A stretch of DNA of 64,000 nt from Paractinoplanes tereljensis (GTDB lineage Bacteria; Actinomycetota; Actinomycetes; Mycobacteriales; Micromonosporaceae): assembly GCF_016862435.1 (NCBI RefSeq), contig NZ_BOMY01000010.1, positions 38,371-102,370 of the forward strand, in the 5' to 3' direction. The position numbers were made by a program, and so were the translations under genes. Each line of letters opens with the position of its first letter. Position 1 is the first letter of the stretch. Under the pieces are notes generated by a model. The model ran no database searches. It saw only the letters and a list, made by a program, of their open reading frames with translations, and was not told where the DNA came from. Shown here piece by piece: positions 24,647 through 32,616 of this stretch.

Positions 24647-25843
24647 TCAGTCGAGCTGGGCCAGGACGAGGCCGCCACGCGCCTTCGGAGTGAACCAGGT
24701 GCTCTTGCGGGGCAGCTTCTGCCGTTCCAGGTTGACGGCGACGAAGTCGTCGACCGTGACCGGCGCGATCAGCACCGCCAGCTCGGCGTGGGCGGCGTCG
24801 ACCTCGCCACGCAGCCACTCGGCCGGGTAGTCGCCGCCGATGTAGGAGATTCGCTTGTCACCCGGGTCCAGGCCGAGCACGTCGCCCAGCAGTTCCCGCT
24901 CGACCAGCGCGTGATCCAGGTTTTCCACGTCGGGAAGGTTTTTGTCGACCGGCAGCTGGACGCCGAACGTGCGGCCGTCCAGGTAGATCTGGATCGTGCC
25001 CTTCACCAGGGTTTCCAGCTCGGCGAGCTCGATCACCTCGGCGCCCGATCCCCGCAGCCGGGTCAGGAACTCCTCGGGCGGCATCGGCAGCTCGCTGACC
25101 AGCCGGTTGTAGGGCTGGATGGCAACCGAGGCCGGGGTGGTGACCACGGCCAGGAAGCGCGGCAGGCGGCCGGTCTGGGCGGCCAGGCTGCGGTGGTTGC
25201 CGTCGGCAACCACCAGTTCGCCGCCGCCGGCGAGCGTGGTGAGCTCGTCCTGCAGCGGTCCGGGGCCGATCGGCCAGATGGCATGGGTGCGGCCGGTCTG
25301 GTCGGTGTCGGTCGCGGCGGGCTCGCCCGCCGACTCGGTCGCGGCCGCGAGGGCCGCGTGCAATTCGTCACCCTTGCCGGTCTGCAGCAGGAGTACGGGT
25401 GACAGCAGCGTGCTCACGGCGCGGGCCAGGGCGACCCGCTCGCGAACCTTCTCGATGAAGACTTCTTCGTTGCGGATGACCAGCCCCGCCTCGTCGGCGC
25501 TGGCGGAGATCTGGTCGGTGTCGACCATGCTCCACAGGCCGTACGCGGTGGGCTCGCCCGGTGCGGTGATCCGATAGAGCACGACGACGTGCTCAGACGG
25601 TGCGTAGCCGCCCTCGGCGCGCTCCAGCGCGAGCCGGGCAACCGCGTCGGGGAGGGAGTCGGTGAAGGACTTGCCCAGGCTGTCGGGCGCCAGGTGCGGC
25701 ATCTCGACGGCGAGAGCGCTGTGCGGGTTGGCGGAGATGATGGCGGTGATTTCGGCGTCGTCGGCGAACTCGTCGTAGTTCTGCGCGCCGGTGGCCCCGG
25801 TGGTGAGCCAGGCCCGGCTGATCGAATGCACGACCGTCGTCAT
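24647..25843 (-). CDS. DUF1015-family protein
   Basis: The 398-residue protein has the DUF1015 hallmarks: QNYDEFADDAEITAIISANP and MPHLAPDS near the start, YRITAPGEPTAYGLWSMVD in the middle, LVVADGNHRSLAAQTGR near 225 (the conserved DGxHR motif) and KSTWFTPKARGGL at the end. The biochemical role of the family is not established. ATG at 25843 is preferred over TTG at 25852. It lies 10 nt downstream of a 70-residue gene, which appears to lead the operon with lipase and rpiB behind it. Confidence 0.88.
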   Translation of the reverse strand: MTTVVHSISRAWLTTGATGAQNYDEFADDAEITAIISANPHSALAVEMPHLAPDSLGKSFTDSLPDAVARLALERAEGGYAPSEHVVVLYRITAPGEPTAYGLWSMVDTDQISASADEAGLVIRNEEVFIEKVRERVALARAVSTLLSPVLLLQTGKGDELHAALAAATESAGEPAATDTDQTGRTHAIWPIGPGPLQDELTTLAGGGELVVADGNHRSLAAQTGRLPRFLAVVTTPASVAIQPYNRLVSELPMPPEEFLTRLRGSGAEVIELAELETLVKGTIQIYLDGRTFGVQLPVDKNLPDVENLDHALVERELLGDVLGLDPGDKRISYIGGDYPAEWLRGEVDAAHAELAVLIAPVTVDDFVAVNLERQKLPRKSTWFTPKARGGLVLAQLD

Positions 25844-25853
25844 GGCGCGCAAT

Positions 25854-26066
25854 TTACCTGGTCGGACGCTGATGCCGGGTAACCGGCATGTTCCCGCGTG
25901 ACCTGGCTAACTGTGCTTTTCGCCACGCTCCGACCGGTCGGTCTACCGGAGTCGCCGAGACGCTCACCGGAGGCGCCACCATCGCCGCCAGCTCGGGCGT
26001 CAGATCGCCCCAGTCGCCGCGGTGCACGGCGATGCTTGACGACGCGACCGTCTCGGTCTCGGACAT
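25854..26066 (-). CDS. 70-residue hypothetical protein leading the DUF1015 operon
   Basis: The short protein starts MSETETVASSSIAVHRGDWG, has one predicted helix (LTPELAAMVA) and ends strongly basic (AWRKAQLARSRG, VTRHQRPTR). A strong GGAGG site 7 nt before ATG at 26066 supports real translation, and the stop lies 10 nt before the DUF1015 start. The basic tail could bind nucleic acid or acidic partners, but this is speculation. Family not recognised. Confidence 0.6.
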   Translation of the reverse strand: MSETETVASSSIAVHRGDWGDLTPELAAMVAPPVSVSATPVDRPVGAWRKAQLARSRGNMPVTRHQRPTR

Positions 26067-26234
26067 CTGGCTGCCTCCGGTCGTTCATGTGCGGTCTTCT
26101 ACCCCCATCCAACGACCGGTAGTCCGCCCGGGTGGTGCGTTTACGTCAGAAGCATGCACTCCGGGTGCGCCTACGCATGGCGCGTCCGCTTAGTCTGGCG
26201 GGGAATAGCTTGTGCGCTCTTAAGGAGAGTGGCT
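26067..26234. promoter_or_regulatory. Divergent promoter region between the DUF1015 operon and pepN
   Basis: The 168-bp gap separates two outward-reading transcription units, so it must hold both promoters. The stretch before pepN contains AT-richer patches near 26195-26222, just ahead of the AAGGAGAG ribosome site. No palindrome or clear -35/-10 pair was seen. Confidence 0.4.
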
Positions 26235-28796
26235 GTGGCCGGAGTTCGAAACTTGACCCAGGTGGAGGCCGCCGATCGCGCCCGCCTGCTCGAGGTGACC
26301 GGATACGACATCGCGCTGGACCTGACCGACGGGTACGGCAATCCGGGCGACGGCACCTTCCGCTCCATCACCACCGTCACCTTCCGGTGCACCGAGCCGG
26401 GGGCCGAGACCTTCATCGAGGCCGCCGCCCAGTCGGTGCGGTCGGCCACGCTGAACGGCGCGCCGCTCGACCTGACCGGCTTCGCGGCCGAGAAAGGTCT
26501 GACCCTGCCGGGCCTGGCCGCCGAGAACGAGCTGGTGGTCGACGCCGACTTCGCCTACTCGGCGAGCGGGCAGGGCCTGCAGCGCAGTCTCGACCCGGTC
26601 GACAAGGAGATCTACCTCTACAGCCAGTTCGAGACGGCCGACGCGCAGCGGGTCTACGCGTGCTTCGACCAGCCCGACCTGAAGAGCGTCTACACCTGGC
26701 ACGCGACCGTGCCGAAGCACTGGAAGGTCATGTCCAACATGCCGGCCGCGACCGTCGTCGAGGCCGGTCCGGGCGCCAAGGCCGTGCACTTCCAGACGTC
26801 GCCGCCGATGAGCACGTACATCACCGCGATCTGCGCCGGGCCGTACTACGAGGTGCGGCAGACCCACGACGGCGTCGACATGGGCTATTTCTGCCGCGCG
26901 TCGATGTCCCAGTACCTGGACGTCGAGGACCTGCACACGGTCACCAAGCAGGGCTTCGACTTCTTCCAGGAGCAGTTCGGGGTGCGTTACCCGCTGCCGA
27001 AGTACGACCAGCTGTGGGTGCCCGACTTCAACGCCGGCGCGATGGAGAACTTCGGCTGCGTCACGCACGCCGAGGCGCACTACATCTTCCGCTCGCAGGT
27101 CACCGACTTCGAGTACGAGCAGCGGGCCAACACGATCCTGCACGAGCTCGCCCACATGTGGTTCGGCGACCTGGTCACCATGCGCTGGTGGAACGACCTG
27201 TGGCTGAACGAGTCGTTCGCCGAGTGGGCCAGCCACTGGTGCAACTCCGAGGCCACCCGGTTCACCGACGCCTGGACGACGTTCCTGTCGGTGCGCAAGA
27301 GCTGGGGCTACCGGCAGGACCAGCTGTCCTCGACGCATCCGGTCTACACCGAGATGCCCGACCTGGAGGCCGTCGAGGTCAACTTCGACGGCATCACGTA
27401 CGCCAAGGGCGCCGGCGTGATCAAACAGCTGGTCGCATATGTAGGTTTGGACTCGTTCCTCACCGGCCTGAAGTCGTACTTCGCCAAGCACGCGTGGGGC
27501 AACGCCACCTTCGACGACCTGCTCACCGAGCTGGAAGCCGCGTCCGGTCGCGAGCTGCGCAAGTTCGCCGCCCAGTGGCTGGAGACCGCGCAGGTCAACA
27601 CGCTGCGCCCGATCATCACGCTGGCCGCCGACGGCACCTACGCGAGCGTGGTCGTGCAGCAGGAGGCCCCGGCCGACTACCCGACGCTGCGCACCCACCG
27701 GATCGGGATCGGCCTCTACGACGTCGAGGGCAACGGGCTGGTCCGCCGCGACCTGCTCGAGGTCGACGTGGCCGGCGAGCACACCGAGATCGCCGCCCTG
27801 ACCGGGGTGCGCGCCGCCGACGTGCTGCTGCTCAACGACGACGACCTGTCGTACACCAAGCTGCGCCTCGACGAGCAGTCGATGGCCGCGGTGGTCACCC
27901 ACATCGGCGGCATCGACTCGTCGCTGGCCCGGGCGCTGGTCTGGAACGCGGCGTGGGACATGCTGCGCGACGCCGAGCTGGCCGCCCGCGACTACGTCAC
28001 CCTGGTCTGCTCGGGGCTGCCCCGGGAGACCGACATCAACCTGACCACCTGGACGGCCCGGCAGGCCGCCAGCGCGGTCGCGCAGTACGCCGACCCGGCC
28101 TGGCAGCCCGAGGGCTGGGCGAAACTGGCCGAGCTGGCCCGCACCTCGCTGGCTGCCGCCGAACCGGGCAGTGGCTGGCAGCTGAGCTGGGCCCGGTCGC
28201 TGATCTCGGCCACCCGCACCGAGGCCGAGCAGGCCGTGCTGCGCGGCTGGCTGGCCGGCGAGGGCGTGCCGGCGGGCCTGGTCATCGACACCGAGCTGCG
28301 CTGGAGCCTGTTGCAGTCGCTGGCCGGGCTGGGCGCGGTGTCCATCGACCAGATCGAGGACGAACTGATCGGCGACCGCACCGCCAGTGGCGAGCGGGAA
28401 GCGGCGGTCGCCCGGGCGCTGATCCCGACCGCGGAGAACAAGGCGACGGTGTGGGCCGAGCTGACCGGGGAGGCCGAGATCCCGAACTGGCTGAACCGGT
28501 CGCTGCTGTCCGGCTTCCAGAGCATCAAGCAGGTGGAGCTGACCGCGCCGTACGCCGCGAAGTTCTTCGACGTGGTGGGGGACGTCTGGGCCCGCTCGGA
28601 CTCGGAGCCGGCCCAGGAGTTCGTGATGATGGGTTACCCGTACCTGCAGATCAACCCGGAGACGATCGCGCTGACCGACGCCTGGCTGGCTCGGGACGGG
28701 CACCCGGCGTCGCTGCGCCGGCTGGTGGCCGAGGGCCGGGACGGCGTGGTGCGGGCGCTCCAAGCACGCGCCCGCGACACGGCCGCGTCTGCTTAG
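26235..28796 (+). CDS. pepN: Aminopeptidase N (M1 family)
   Basis: The 853-residue zinc exopeptidase has an N-terminal beta domain that starts with VTGYDIALDLTDGYG. The substrate-anchoring GAMENFG motif is at about residue 264, the zinc site HELAHMWFGDLVTMRWWNDL near 305 with the downstream Glu in NESFAEW, and the catalytic Tyr in the YAKGAGVIKQ region near 390. A large C-terminal helical ERAP1-like domain follows. It removes N-terminal residues from peptides. GTG at 26235 has an AGGAG site at the right distance, whereas the GTG at 26229 is too close. Its place near rpiB matches actinobacterial order. Confidence 0.97.
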   Translation: MAGVRNLTQVEAADRARLLEVTGYDIALDLTDGYGNPGDGTFRSITTVTFRCTEPGAETFIEAAAQSVRSATLNGAPLDLTGFAAEKGLTLPGLAAENELVVDADFAYSASGQGLQRSLDPVDKEIYLYSQFETADAQRVYACFDQPDLKSVYTWHATVPKHWKVMSNMPAATVVEAGPGAKAVHFQTSPPMSTYITAICAGPYYEVRQTHDGVDMGYFCRASMSQYLDVEDLHTVTKQGFDFFQEQFGVRYPLPKYDQLWVPDFNAGAMENFGCVTHAEAHYIFRSQVTDFEYEQRANTILHELAHMWFGDLVTMRWWNDLWLNESFAEWASHWCNSEATRFTDAWTTFLSVRKSWGYRQDQLSSTHPVYTEMPDLEAVEVNFDGITYAKGAGVIKQLVAYVGLDSFLTGLKSYFAKHAWGNATFDDLLTELEAASGRELRKFAAQWLETAQVNTLRPIITLAADGTYASVVVQQEAPADYPTLRTHRIGIGLYDVEGNGLVRRDLLEVDVAGEHTEIAALTGVRAADVLLLNDDDLSYTKLRLDEQSMAAVVTHIGGIDSSLARALVWNAAWDMLRDAELAARDYVTLVCSGLPRETDINLTTWTARQAASAVAQYADPAWQPEGWAKLAELARTSLAAAEPGSGWQLSWARSLISATRTEAEQAVLRGWLAGEGVPAGLVIDTELRWSLLQSLAGLGAVSIDQIEDELIGDRTASGEREAAVARALIPTAENKATVWAELTGEAEIPNWLNRSLLSGFQSIKQVELTAPYAAKFFDVVGDVWARSDSEPAQEFVMMGYPYLQINPETIALTDAWLARDGHPASLRRLVAEGRDGVVRALQARARDTAASA

Positions 28797-28802
28797 GCCT
28801 CG

Positions 28803-29369
28803 CTAGGCCCAGGCCGCTGGGGCGATCCTGATCGGATAGGGGGCGTCGAGCTTGACCGGCTCGGCGCCCTCGATTCTGTGCTCCGCGCGGTACTGGACGC
28901 CGCTGAGGCGATAGGTCTGCAGGATCGGCGTGACGTGTCCTGGTTCGACCCGCCAGAAGGCGTGAATGCCGGCCTCCGCGTACAGCGTGGGCTTGAGGAT
29001 GCGGTCGTAGCGGCGGGTCGCCGAGGTCTCCACCTCGACCACCAGGGCCACGTCGGCCGGGTCGGTCCAGATCGAACCGGACGAGCGCGGTCGCAGCACG
29101 GTGACGTCGGGAACCAGGTTGCTGTCACCGATCACGATCCCGCGCCGGTCGCAGACCCACCAGCCGGGCGGGGCGGCCGAGCGCAGCGTGCTGATGATCG
29201 CCCGGACCATCGCCTCGTGCGACTCGGGCGGGGGCGGGCCGGCGTGCAGGCAACCGTCGACGATCTCGTAGCGGTGGCCGTCCTGCGGGAAGAGATGGAG
29301 ATCGGGCTCCGTCCAGACACCGTCGGGAGCACTCCAGCGGACCGGCGGGCTAGCAGCCTGCGTCGTCAT
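28803..29369 (-). CDS. Uma2-family (PD-(D/E)XK-like) protein
   Basis: The 188-residue Uma2/DUF820 protein contains RYEIVDGCLHAGPPPPESHE, the Asp of LVPDVTVLRP, and VALVVEVETSATRRYDRILK, which holds the conserved (E/D)-x-E...K residues of the nuclease-like fold. The end is VKLDAPYPIRI. The family has restriction-endonuclease-like architecture, but its function is unclear and it is often expanded in actinobacteria and cyanobacteria. GGAGG 5 nt from ATG at 29369 supports the start. The gene ends only 6 nt from pepN's stop in a convergent arrangement. Confidence 0.88.
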   Translation of the reverse strand: MTTQAASPPVRWSAPDGVWTEPDLHLFPQDGHRYEIVDGCLHAGPPPPESHEAMVRAIISTLRSAAPPGWWVCDRRGIVIGDSNLVPDVTVLRPRSSGSIWTDPADVALVVEVETSATRRYDRILKPTLYAEAGIHAFWRVEPGHVTPILQTYRLSGVQYRAEHRIEGAEPVKLDAPYPIRIAPAAWA

Positions 29370-29457
29370 CACACCTCCGTCATTGGGGTGTACGCGGAGT
29401 ACAAGCCTACTAACAGTCGGTTGTTGCCGCCGGATTTCCGGTTGATTTGGCACATGA

Positions 29458-29483
29458 AAAAGGGGCCCTTGCGGGCCCCTTTT
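29458..29483 (-). terminator. Strong bidirectional terminator
   Basis: AAAAGGGGCCC (29458-29468), a TTGC loop and GGGCCCCTTTT (29473-29483) form an 11-bp stem. The A/T ends give a U-run on both strands (TTTTT on the minus strand), so it should stop the DUF5130 transcript and could also act the other way. It is one of the few U-tailed terminators in this window. Confidence 0.85.
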
Positions 29484-29492
29484 GTCGAAAGC

Positions 29493-29966
29493 TCAGTGCC
29501 GGCCGGCGTGCGAGGCCAGCTGGTCGATGCCGGCCAGGACTCCCCCGGCCAGGTCGCCACCCGCGAACGCGGCGGCCATCGACAGCCCGGCCAGTTTCGC
29601 GTCCCGGTCCGAGATGCGCTTGCGCGCCTCGTTGCCGGTGACGATCTCCAGCTTGCGCTGGTTAGGCGACACGGCCACGAGCACGGCGTAGTCGGCGTCC
29701 TCGATCTGCTTCTGCAGTTTCTCGACGAAGGCCCGGCTCGGGGTCTCCATCTCGCCGATGTAGACGCTGAACGTCAGGCCGGTCTGCTTGTCGGCCACCC
29801 GCAGCGCCTCGTCGAGGCGCAGCAGCTGCCGGGTCGTGAAGGGACCGTCACCGGCCGGGTCACCCTGGACCGGCCGGGCCAGCTCGGGTGCGGCCGACAG
29901 GGTTTCGCCGCCCGGCTTGGCCAGCGCGGTCAGCGGCTGATTCGCGTGCAGGTCACCAACTGTCAC
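29493..29966 (-). CDS. DUF5130 (TPM-like) protein
   Basis: The 157-residue cytosolic protein has FTTRQLLRLDEALRVADKQT, then FSVYIGE and YAVLVAVSPNQRKLEIVTGN, followed by the helix AKLAGLSMAAAFAGGDLAGG. This matches the DUF5130 family with a TPM-like fold. AGGAGG 6 nt upstream fixes the GTG at 29966. The start overlaps the end of the CtaJ-like gene by 14 nt. In mycobacteria the neighbouring genes encode cytochrome aa3 oxidase subunits, suggesting a link to oxidase biogenesis; this is inference. Confidence 0.85.
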   Translation of the reverse strand: MTVGDLHANQPLTALAKPGGETLSAAPELARPVQGDPAGDGPFTTRQLLRLDEALRVADKQTGLTFSVYIGEMETPSRAFVEKLQKQIEDADYAVLVAVSPNQRKLEIVTGNEARKRISDRDAKLAGLSMAAAFAGGDLAGGVLAGIDQLASHAGRH

Positions 29967-30237
29967 TTGCGCCTCCTGTAGGGCCGGGGAGGACCCGGGC
30001 ACCCGAAGCGTCCTCGAGGAACGGTGCCTCGATCGCGGCCCGGTCGGGGTGCGCCACTGCGATGACCTGATCCGGCGAGGCCAGGAACCAGATCGGCTGG
30101 AAGTCGTACGGCCGGCCCGGGCGGTAGCGACGGGTCGGCTTGGTGCGGTCGCCGCCACCGAGGACGAGCGAAGCCACCAGCAGGATGACACCCGCCGGAA
30201 TGATCACGAAGACCAGAACGGTGCTTGATATCGACAA
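29953..30237 (-). CDS. CtaJ-like aa3 cytochrome oxidase accessory subunit
   Basis: The 94-residue protein has one membrane helix (SISSTVLVFVIIPAGVILLV) followed by a cytoplasmic segment with the pattern RYRPGRPYDFQPIWFLASPD and a GPTGGASDSW end. The pattern of one helix, YxPGxPxxxxPxWF and TGGAxxxW recalls the actinobacterial small subunit CtaJ of the III2-IV2 respiratory supercomplex. TTG at 30237 is chosen because homologs begin at this helix; a GTG at 30288 is possible. It precedes and overlaps DUF5130. The identification is from recalled pattern and should be checked. Confidence 0.6.
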   Translation of the reverse strand: MSISSTVLVFVIIPAGVILLVASLVLGGGDRTKPTRRYRPGRPYDFQPIWFLASPDQVIAVAHPDRAAIEAPFLEDASGARVLPGPTGGASDSW

Positions 30238-30439
30238 CCTCAACGCCCCCAGGCGCCTGTGTTCCCAGTTGATCCGAACAAGAGTCACGGTAGCGGAGAG
30301 CGAGTCCTGCCGGACCGTCGGGTGTCGAAACCCATGTTCCACGCCATCGGGATCTACGCGGAGATGGCATAGAGATGCGAAAATCACCCTCACGCGCCGT
30401 TCGTACCCTCGTGGCCACGGACGGCAGGAGGGGGATCTC

Positions 30440-30928
30440 ATGCGACTGTCCGTCCCCGCCGCCCTGTCGGCGCTGCTCATGGGCCTGTTCGTCCTGTTCC
30501 TCGATGCGCCGGCGGCGCAGGCCGCGGCCATCTACCTCGAGATCAACCCCAGCACGGTGCCGGCCGGCGACCAGGTCGGGCTGCGTGCCTCGTGTGACGA
30601 CAACCTCAAATCGGCGACGGTCTCCTCCGCGCTGTTCGGCGCACAGACCGTCACCCCGCAGTACGGCCTGCTGACCGCCACCGTGCGGATCCCGTCCGGC
30701 ACCCAGCCGGGTGACTACAAGGTCGATCTGCGCTGCCCCGACGGCAAGACCGCCTCGGCCACCCTGCACGTGGTCGCCAAGGTCGAACCGGCCCGCGGCC
30801 CGGCCACCGGCGGCGGTGGCATGGCACCCGGCCGCAATGCGCCGATGCTGATCGGTTCCGGGCTGGCCGTCATCGGCGCCGGGGTAGCCCTGTGGGTAGT
30901 GACCCTGCGACGCCGGCGCTTCGGCTGA
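30440..30928 (+). CDS. Secreted, C-terminally anchored protein beside a sortase
   Basis: The 162-residue product has a signal peptide (SVPAALSALLMGLFVLFL, cleavage near AAQAAA). An extracellular Ig-like or beta domain of about 90 residues has two Cys (ASCDDN and LRCPDG). A Gly-rich linker and a C-terminal helix with a basic tail (GSGLAVIGAGVALWVVTLRR) follow. The helix plus basic tail resembles a sortase sorting signal, but no LPxTG- or LAxTG-like motif precedes it (GMAPGRNAPM is there instead). GGAGGGGG lies before ATG. A class F sortase gene follows within 50 nt, so it is either an unusual substrate or a simple membrane protein. Confidence 0.8.
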   Translation: MRLSVPAALSALLMGLFVLFLDAPAAQAAAIYLEINPSTVPAGDQVGLRASCDDNLKSATVSSALFGAQTVTPQYGLLTATVRIPSGTQPGDYKVDLRCPDGKTASATLHVVAKVEPARGPATGGGGMAPGRNAPMLIGSGLAVIGAGVALWVVTLRRRRFG

Positions 30929-30972
30929 GTCCGCCGGTGCCCCGCCGACCGCCACCGGGGAACGGCGCGCGC

Positions 30973-31761
30973 ATGCCCGAATCGGTGCTGCGCAAGCAGC
31001 CCGCCCAGGTCATCACCGCGCCCCCGCCCGGCACGATCACCGGACCGCTACCGGCTCCCCGGGCCCAGTCCGGGCGCCCTCCCTTCCGGGCCCCGCATCC
31101 CCGGGTCCAGCCGAAGACGCCACCACGACCCTTCCGCGGCAAGCAGCGCTGGCCGGTCGGCCTGATCGTGCTGGCCCTGGTCTTCTTCGGGCTGTTCCTG
31201 GTGGCGATGGGCATCGGCGCCGCGACCAGCATCGATCTACCGGACCTGTTCGGTTCGGAGTCCGACGAGCCGCCGCCGCGGGCGTTCCCGGTGCTCGACC
31301 CGAGCCGGCCGGAACGGCTGAACATCCCGTCGATCAAGCTGGAGGCACCGATCCTCGATGTCGGCCTGGCCACCGACGGCTCGGTGGCGGTGCCCCCGCT
31401 GCAGCGGCACAACGAGGCCGGCTGGTTCGACGGCGGGCCGACACCCGGGCAGTTCGGGCCGGCCCTGATCGTCGGGCACGCCGACACCCGGAGCGGTCCG
31501 TCGGTCTTCTACGAGCTGCCCAAGCTGAAGCCGGGCCAGAAAGTCGAGGTGCTCCGGGCCGACAACTCGGTGGCCGTCTTCGAGGTCAACTCGGTGGAGC
31601 ACTTCGACAAGGGCAAGCTGCCGGTGCAGCGGGTCTACGGCGATTACAGCCGCCCCTCGCTGCGCCTGATGACGTGCGGCGGCGAGTGGATCGGCGGCAA
31701 GACCGGTTACCAGGACAACATCGTGGTCTTCGCGTCCCTGGTAGAGACCAGAAAGGCTTGA
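30973..31761 (+). CDS. Class F sortase
   Basis: The 262-residue protein has a Pro-rich cytoplasmic start, one membrane anchor (WPVGLIVLALVFFGLFLVAM) and the sortase domain. That domain shows RLNIPSIKLEAPILDVGL, catalytic His in ALIVGHADTRSG, catalytic Cys in LRLMTCGGEW and the Arg region in GDYSRPSLRL (the Arg before the Cys strand). LMTCGG rather than TLTTC is typical of class F enzymes of Actinobacteria. It is a membrane-bound transpeptidase. ATG at 30973 is used; a GTG at 30937 is a possible start. The preceding gene may encode its substrate. Confidence 0.88.
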   Translation: MPESVLRKQPAQVITAPPPGTITGPLPAPRAQSGRPPFRAPHPRVQPKTPPRPFRGKQRWPVGLIVLALVFFGLFLVAMGIGAATSIDLPDLFGSESDEPPPRAFPVLDPSRPERLNIPSIKLEAPILDVGLATDGSVAVPPLQRHNEAGWFDGGPTPGQFGPALIVGHADTRSGPSVFYELPKLKPGQKVEVLRADNSVAVFEVNSVEHFDKGKLPVQRVYGDYSRPSLRLMTCGGEWIGGKTGYQDNIVVFASLVETRKA

Positions 31762-31787
31762 GCTGGCTGGCTCCGCTTCGCTCCGCG

Positions 31788-31893
31788 GGGGCGATTGCCC
31801 TTTAGGCCGATGAGGTGAGTCGCGGTTTTCCGCCACCCGCAAACCCCGCGGGCGTCGCAAAACCGCGGCTCACCTCATCGACGGCAATCGCCC
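31788..31893. repeat. Long imperfect palindrome, element A
   Basis: Nested arms pair across about 105 bp: GGGCGATTGCC (31789-31799) with GGCAATCGCCC (31883-31893), GATGAGGTGAG (31809-31819) with CTCACCTCATC (31869-31879), and CGCGGTTTT (31821-31829) with AAAACCGCG (31859-31867). A CCCCGCGGGCG centre lies between. It is preceded by GAGCTGGCTGGCTCCGCTTC. It lies between the sortase and HNH genes, both reading toward it, and may end transcription from both. Element B near 37.1 kb has the same plan. Confidence 0.75.
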
Positions 31894-31900
31894 AAAAGTA

Positions 31901-32449
31901 TTAAGCCGCCTCGGCGCGTTCGGCCGGGGCGGCAGGGAGGTCGAGCCAGTCGGCCCAACGCGGGTCTGGGGTGCGGTGTCCGAGCACCCGCCAGGCCACC
32001 CCGCGTGGTGCGGCCGGCACCTGGTGCAGCCGCCAGCCGAGCTCCGCCGGTGTCTTGTCGCCCTTGCTGTGGTTGCACTTGGCGCAGGCCGCCACCACGT
32101 TTTCCCAGGCGTGCAGCCCACCACGGCTGCGCGGGAACACGTGGTCGATGGTCTCGGCCGAACCTCGGCAGTAAGCGCAGCGGCCGCCGTCCCGGGCGAA
32201 GATCGCGCGGCGGGACAGGCCGATGTGTGTGCGGTACGGCACCTTCACGTAACGCGTGAGACGGACCACTGAGGGAACTGGGAGATTGGTGTGCACCGAG
32301 TGCAGGATGCCCTCACCGTCGGAGACGGCCTCGGCCTTGGCGGTCAGCACCAGGATGGTCGCTCGACGCACCGATACGACGCACAGCGGCTCGTACGTGG
32401 CGTTCAGTACCAACGCGGATGAGCCAACTACGGGTCGTATGTCAGGCAT
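31901..32449 (-). CDS. HNH endonuclease-domain protein
   Basis: The 182-residue protein has an N-terminal beta domain (VVGSSALVLNATYEPLCVVS). The HNH zinc fold follows with CAYCRGSAETIDHVFPRSRG (H is the general base), then WENVVAACAKCNHSKGDKTP (second CxxC and the final His). This is the stand-alone HNH type conserved next to glbO and pepN in many Actinobacteria. A role in DNA or RNA cleavage is inferred, not known. ATG at 32449 is chosen for an AAGGG site; a GTG at 32458 is too close to it. It reads convergent to the sortase and divergent from the MscS gene. Confidence 0.93.
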   Translation of the reverse strand: MPDIRPVVGSSALVLNATYEPLCVVSVRRATILVLTAKAEAVSDGEGILHSVHTNLPVPSVVRLTRYVKVPYRTHIGLSRRAIFARDGGRCAYCRGSAETIDHVFPRSRGGLHAWENVVAACAKCNHSKGDKTPAELGWRLHQVPAAPRGVAWRVLGHRTPDPRWADWLDLPAAPAERAEAA

Positions 32450-32616
32450 CGCGATCACCCTTCGGTGTAGTTCGCGTCCAGGTTCCGTGCGCCAATAGTC
32501 CCTGACGAATGACCAAATTGCGAGCGCAATCCGTAGCCGTCCGGTAAACGTCTGAGGTCCGCGCGCTGTGCGACTCCTGAAAGCCGGCTCAGCCGCGCCC
32601 GGTACGGTGGCTTCCC

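Noticed and set aside
31870..32124. Small minus-strand frame overlapping element A and the HNH gene
   Set aside because: It reads through the palindrome and out of frame with the HNH motifs.
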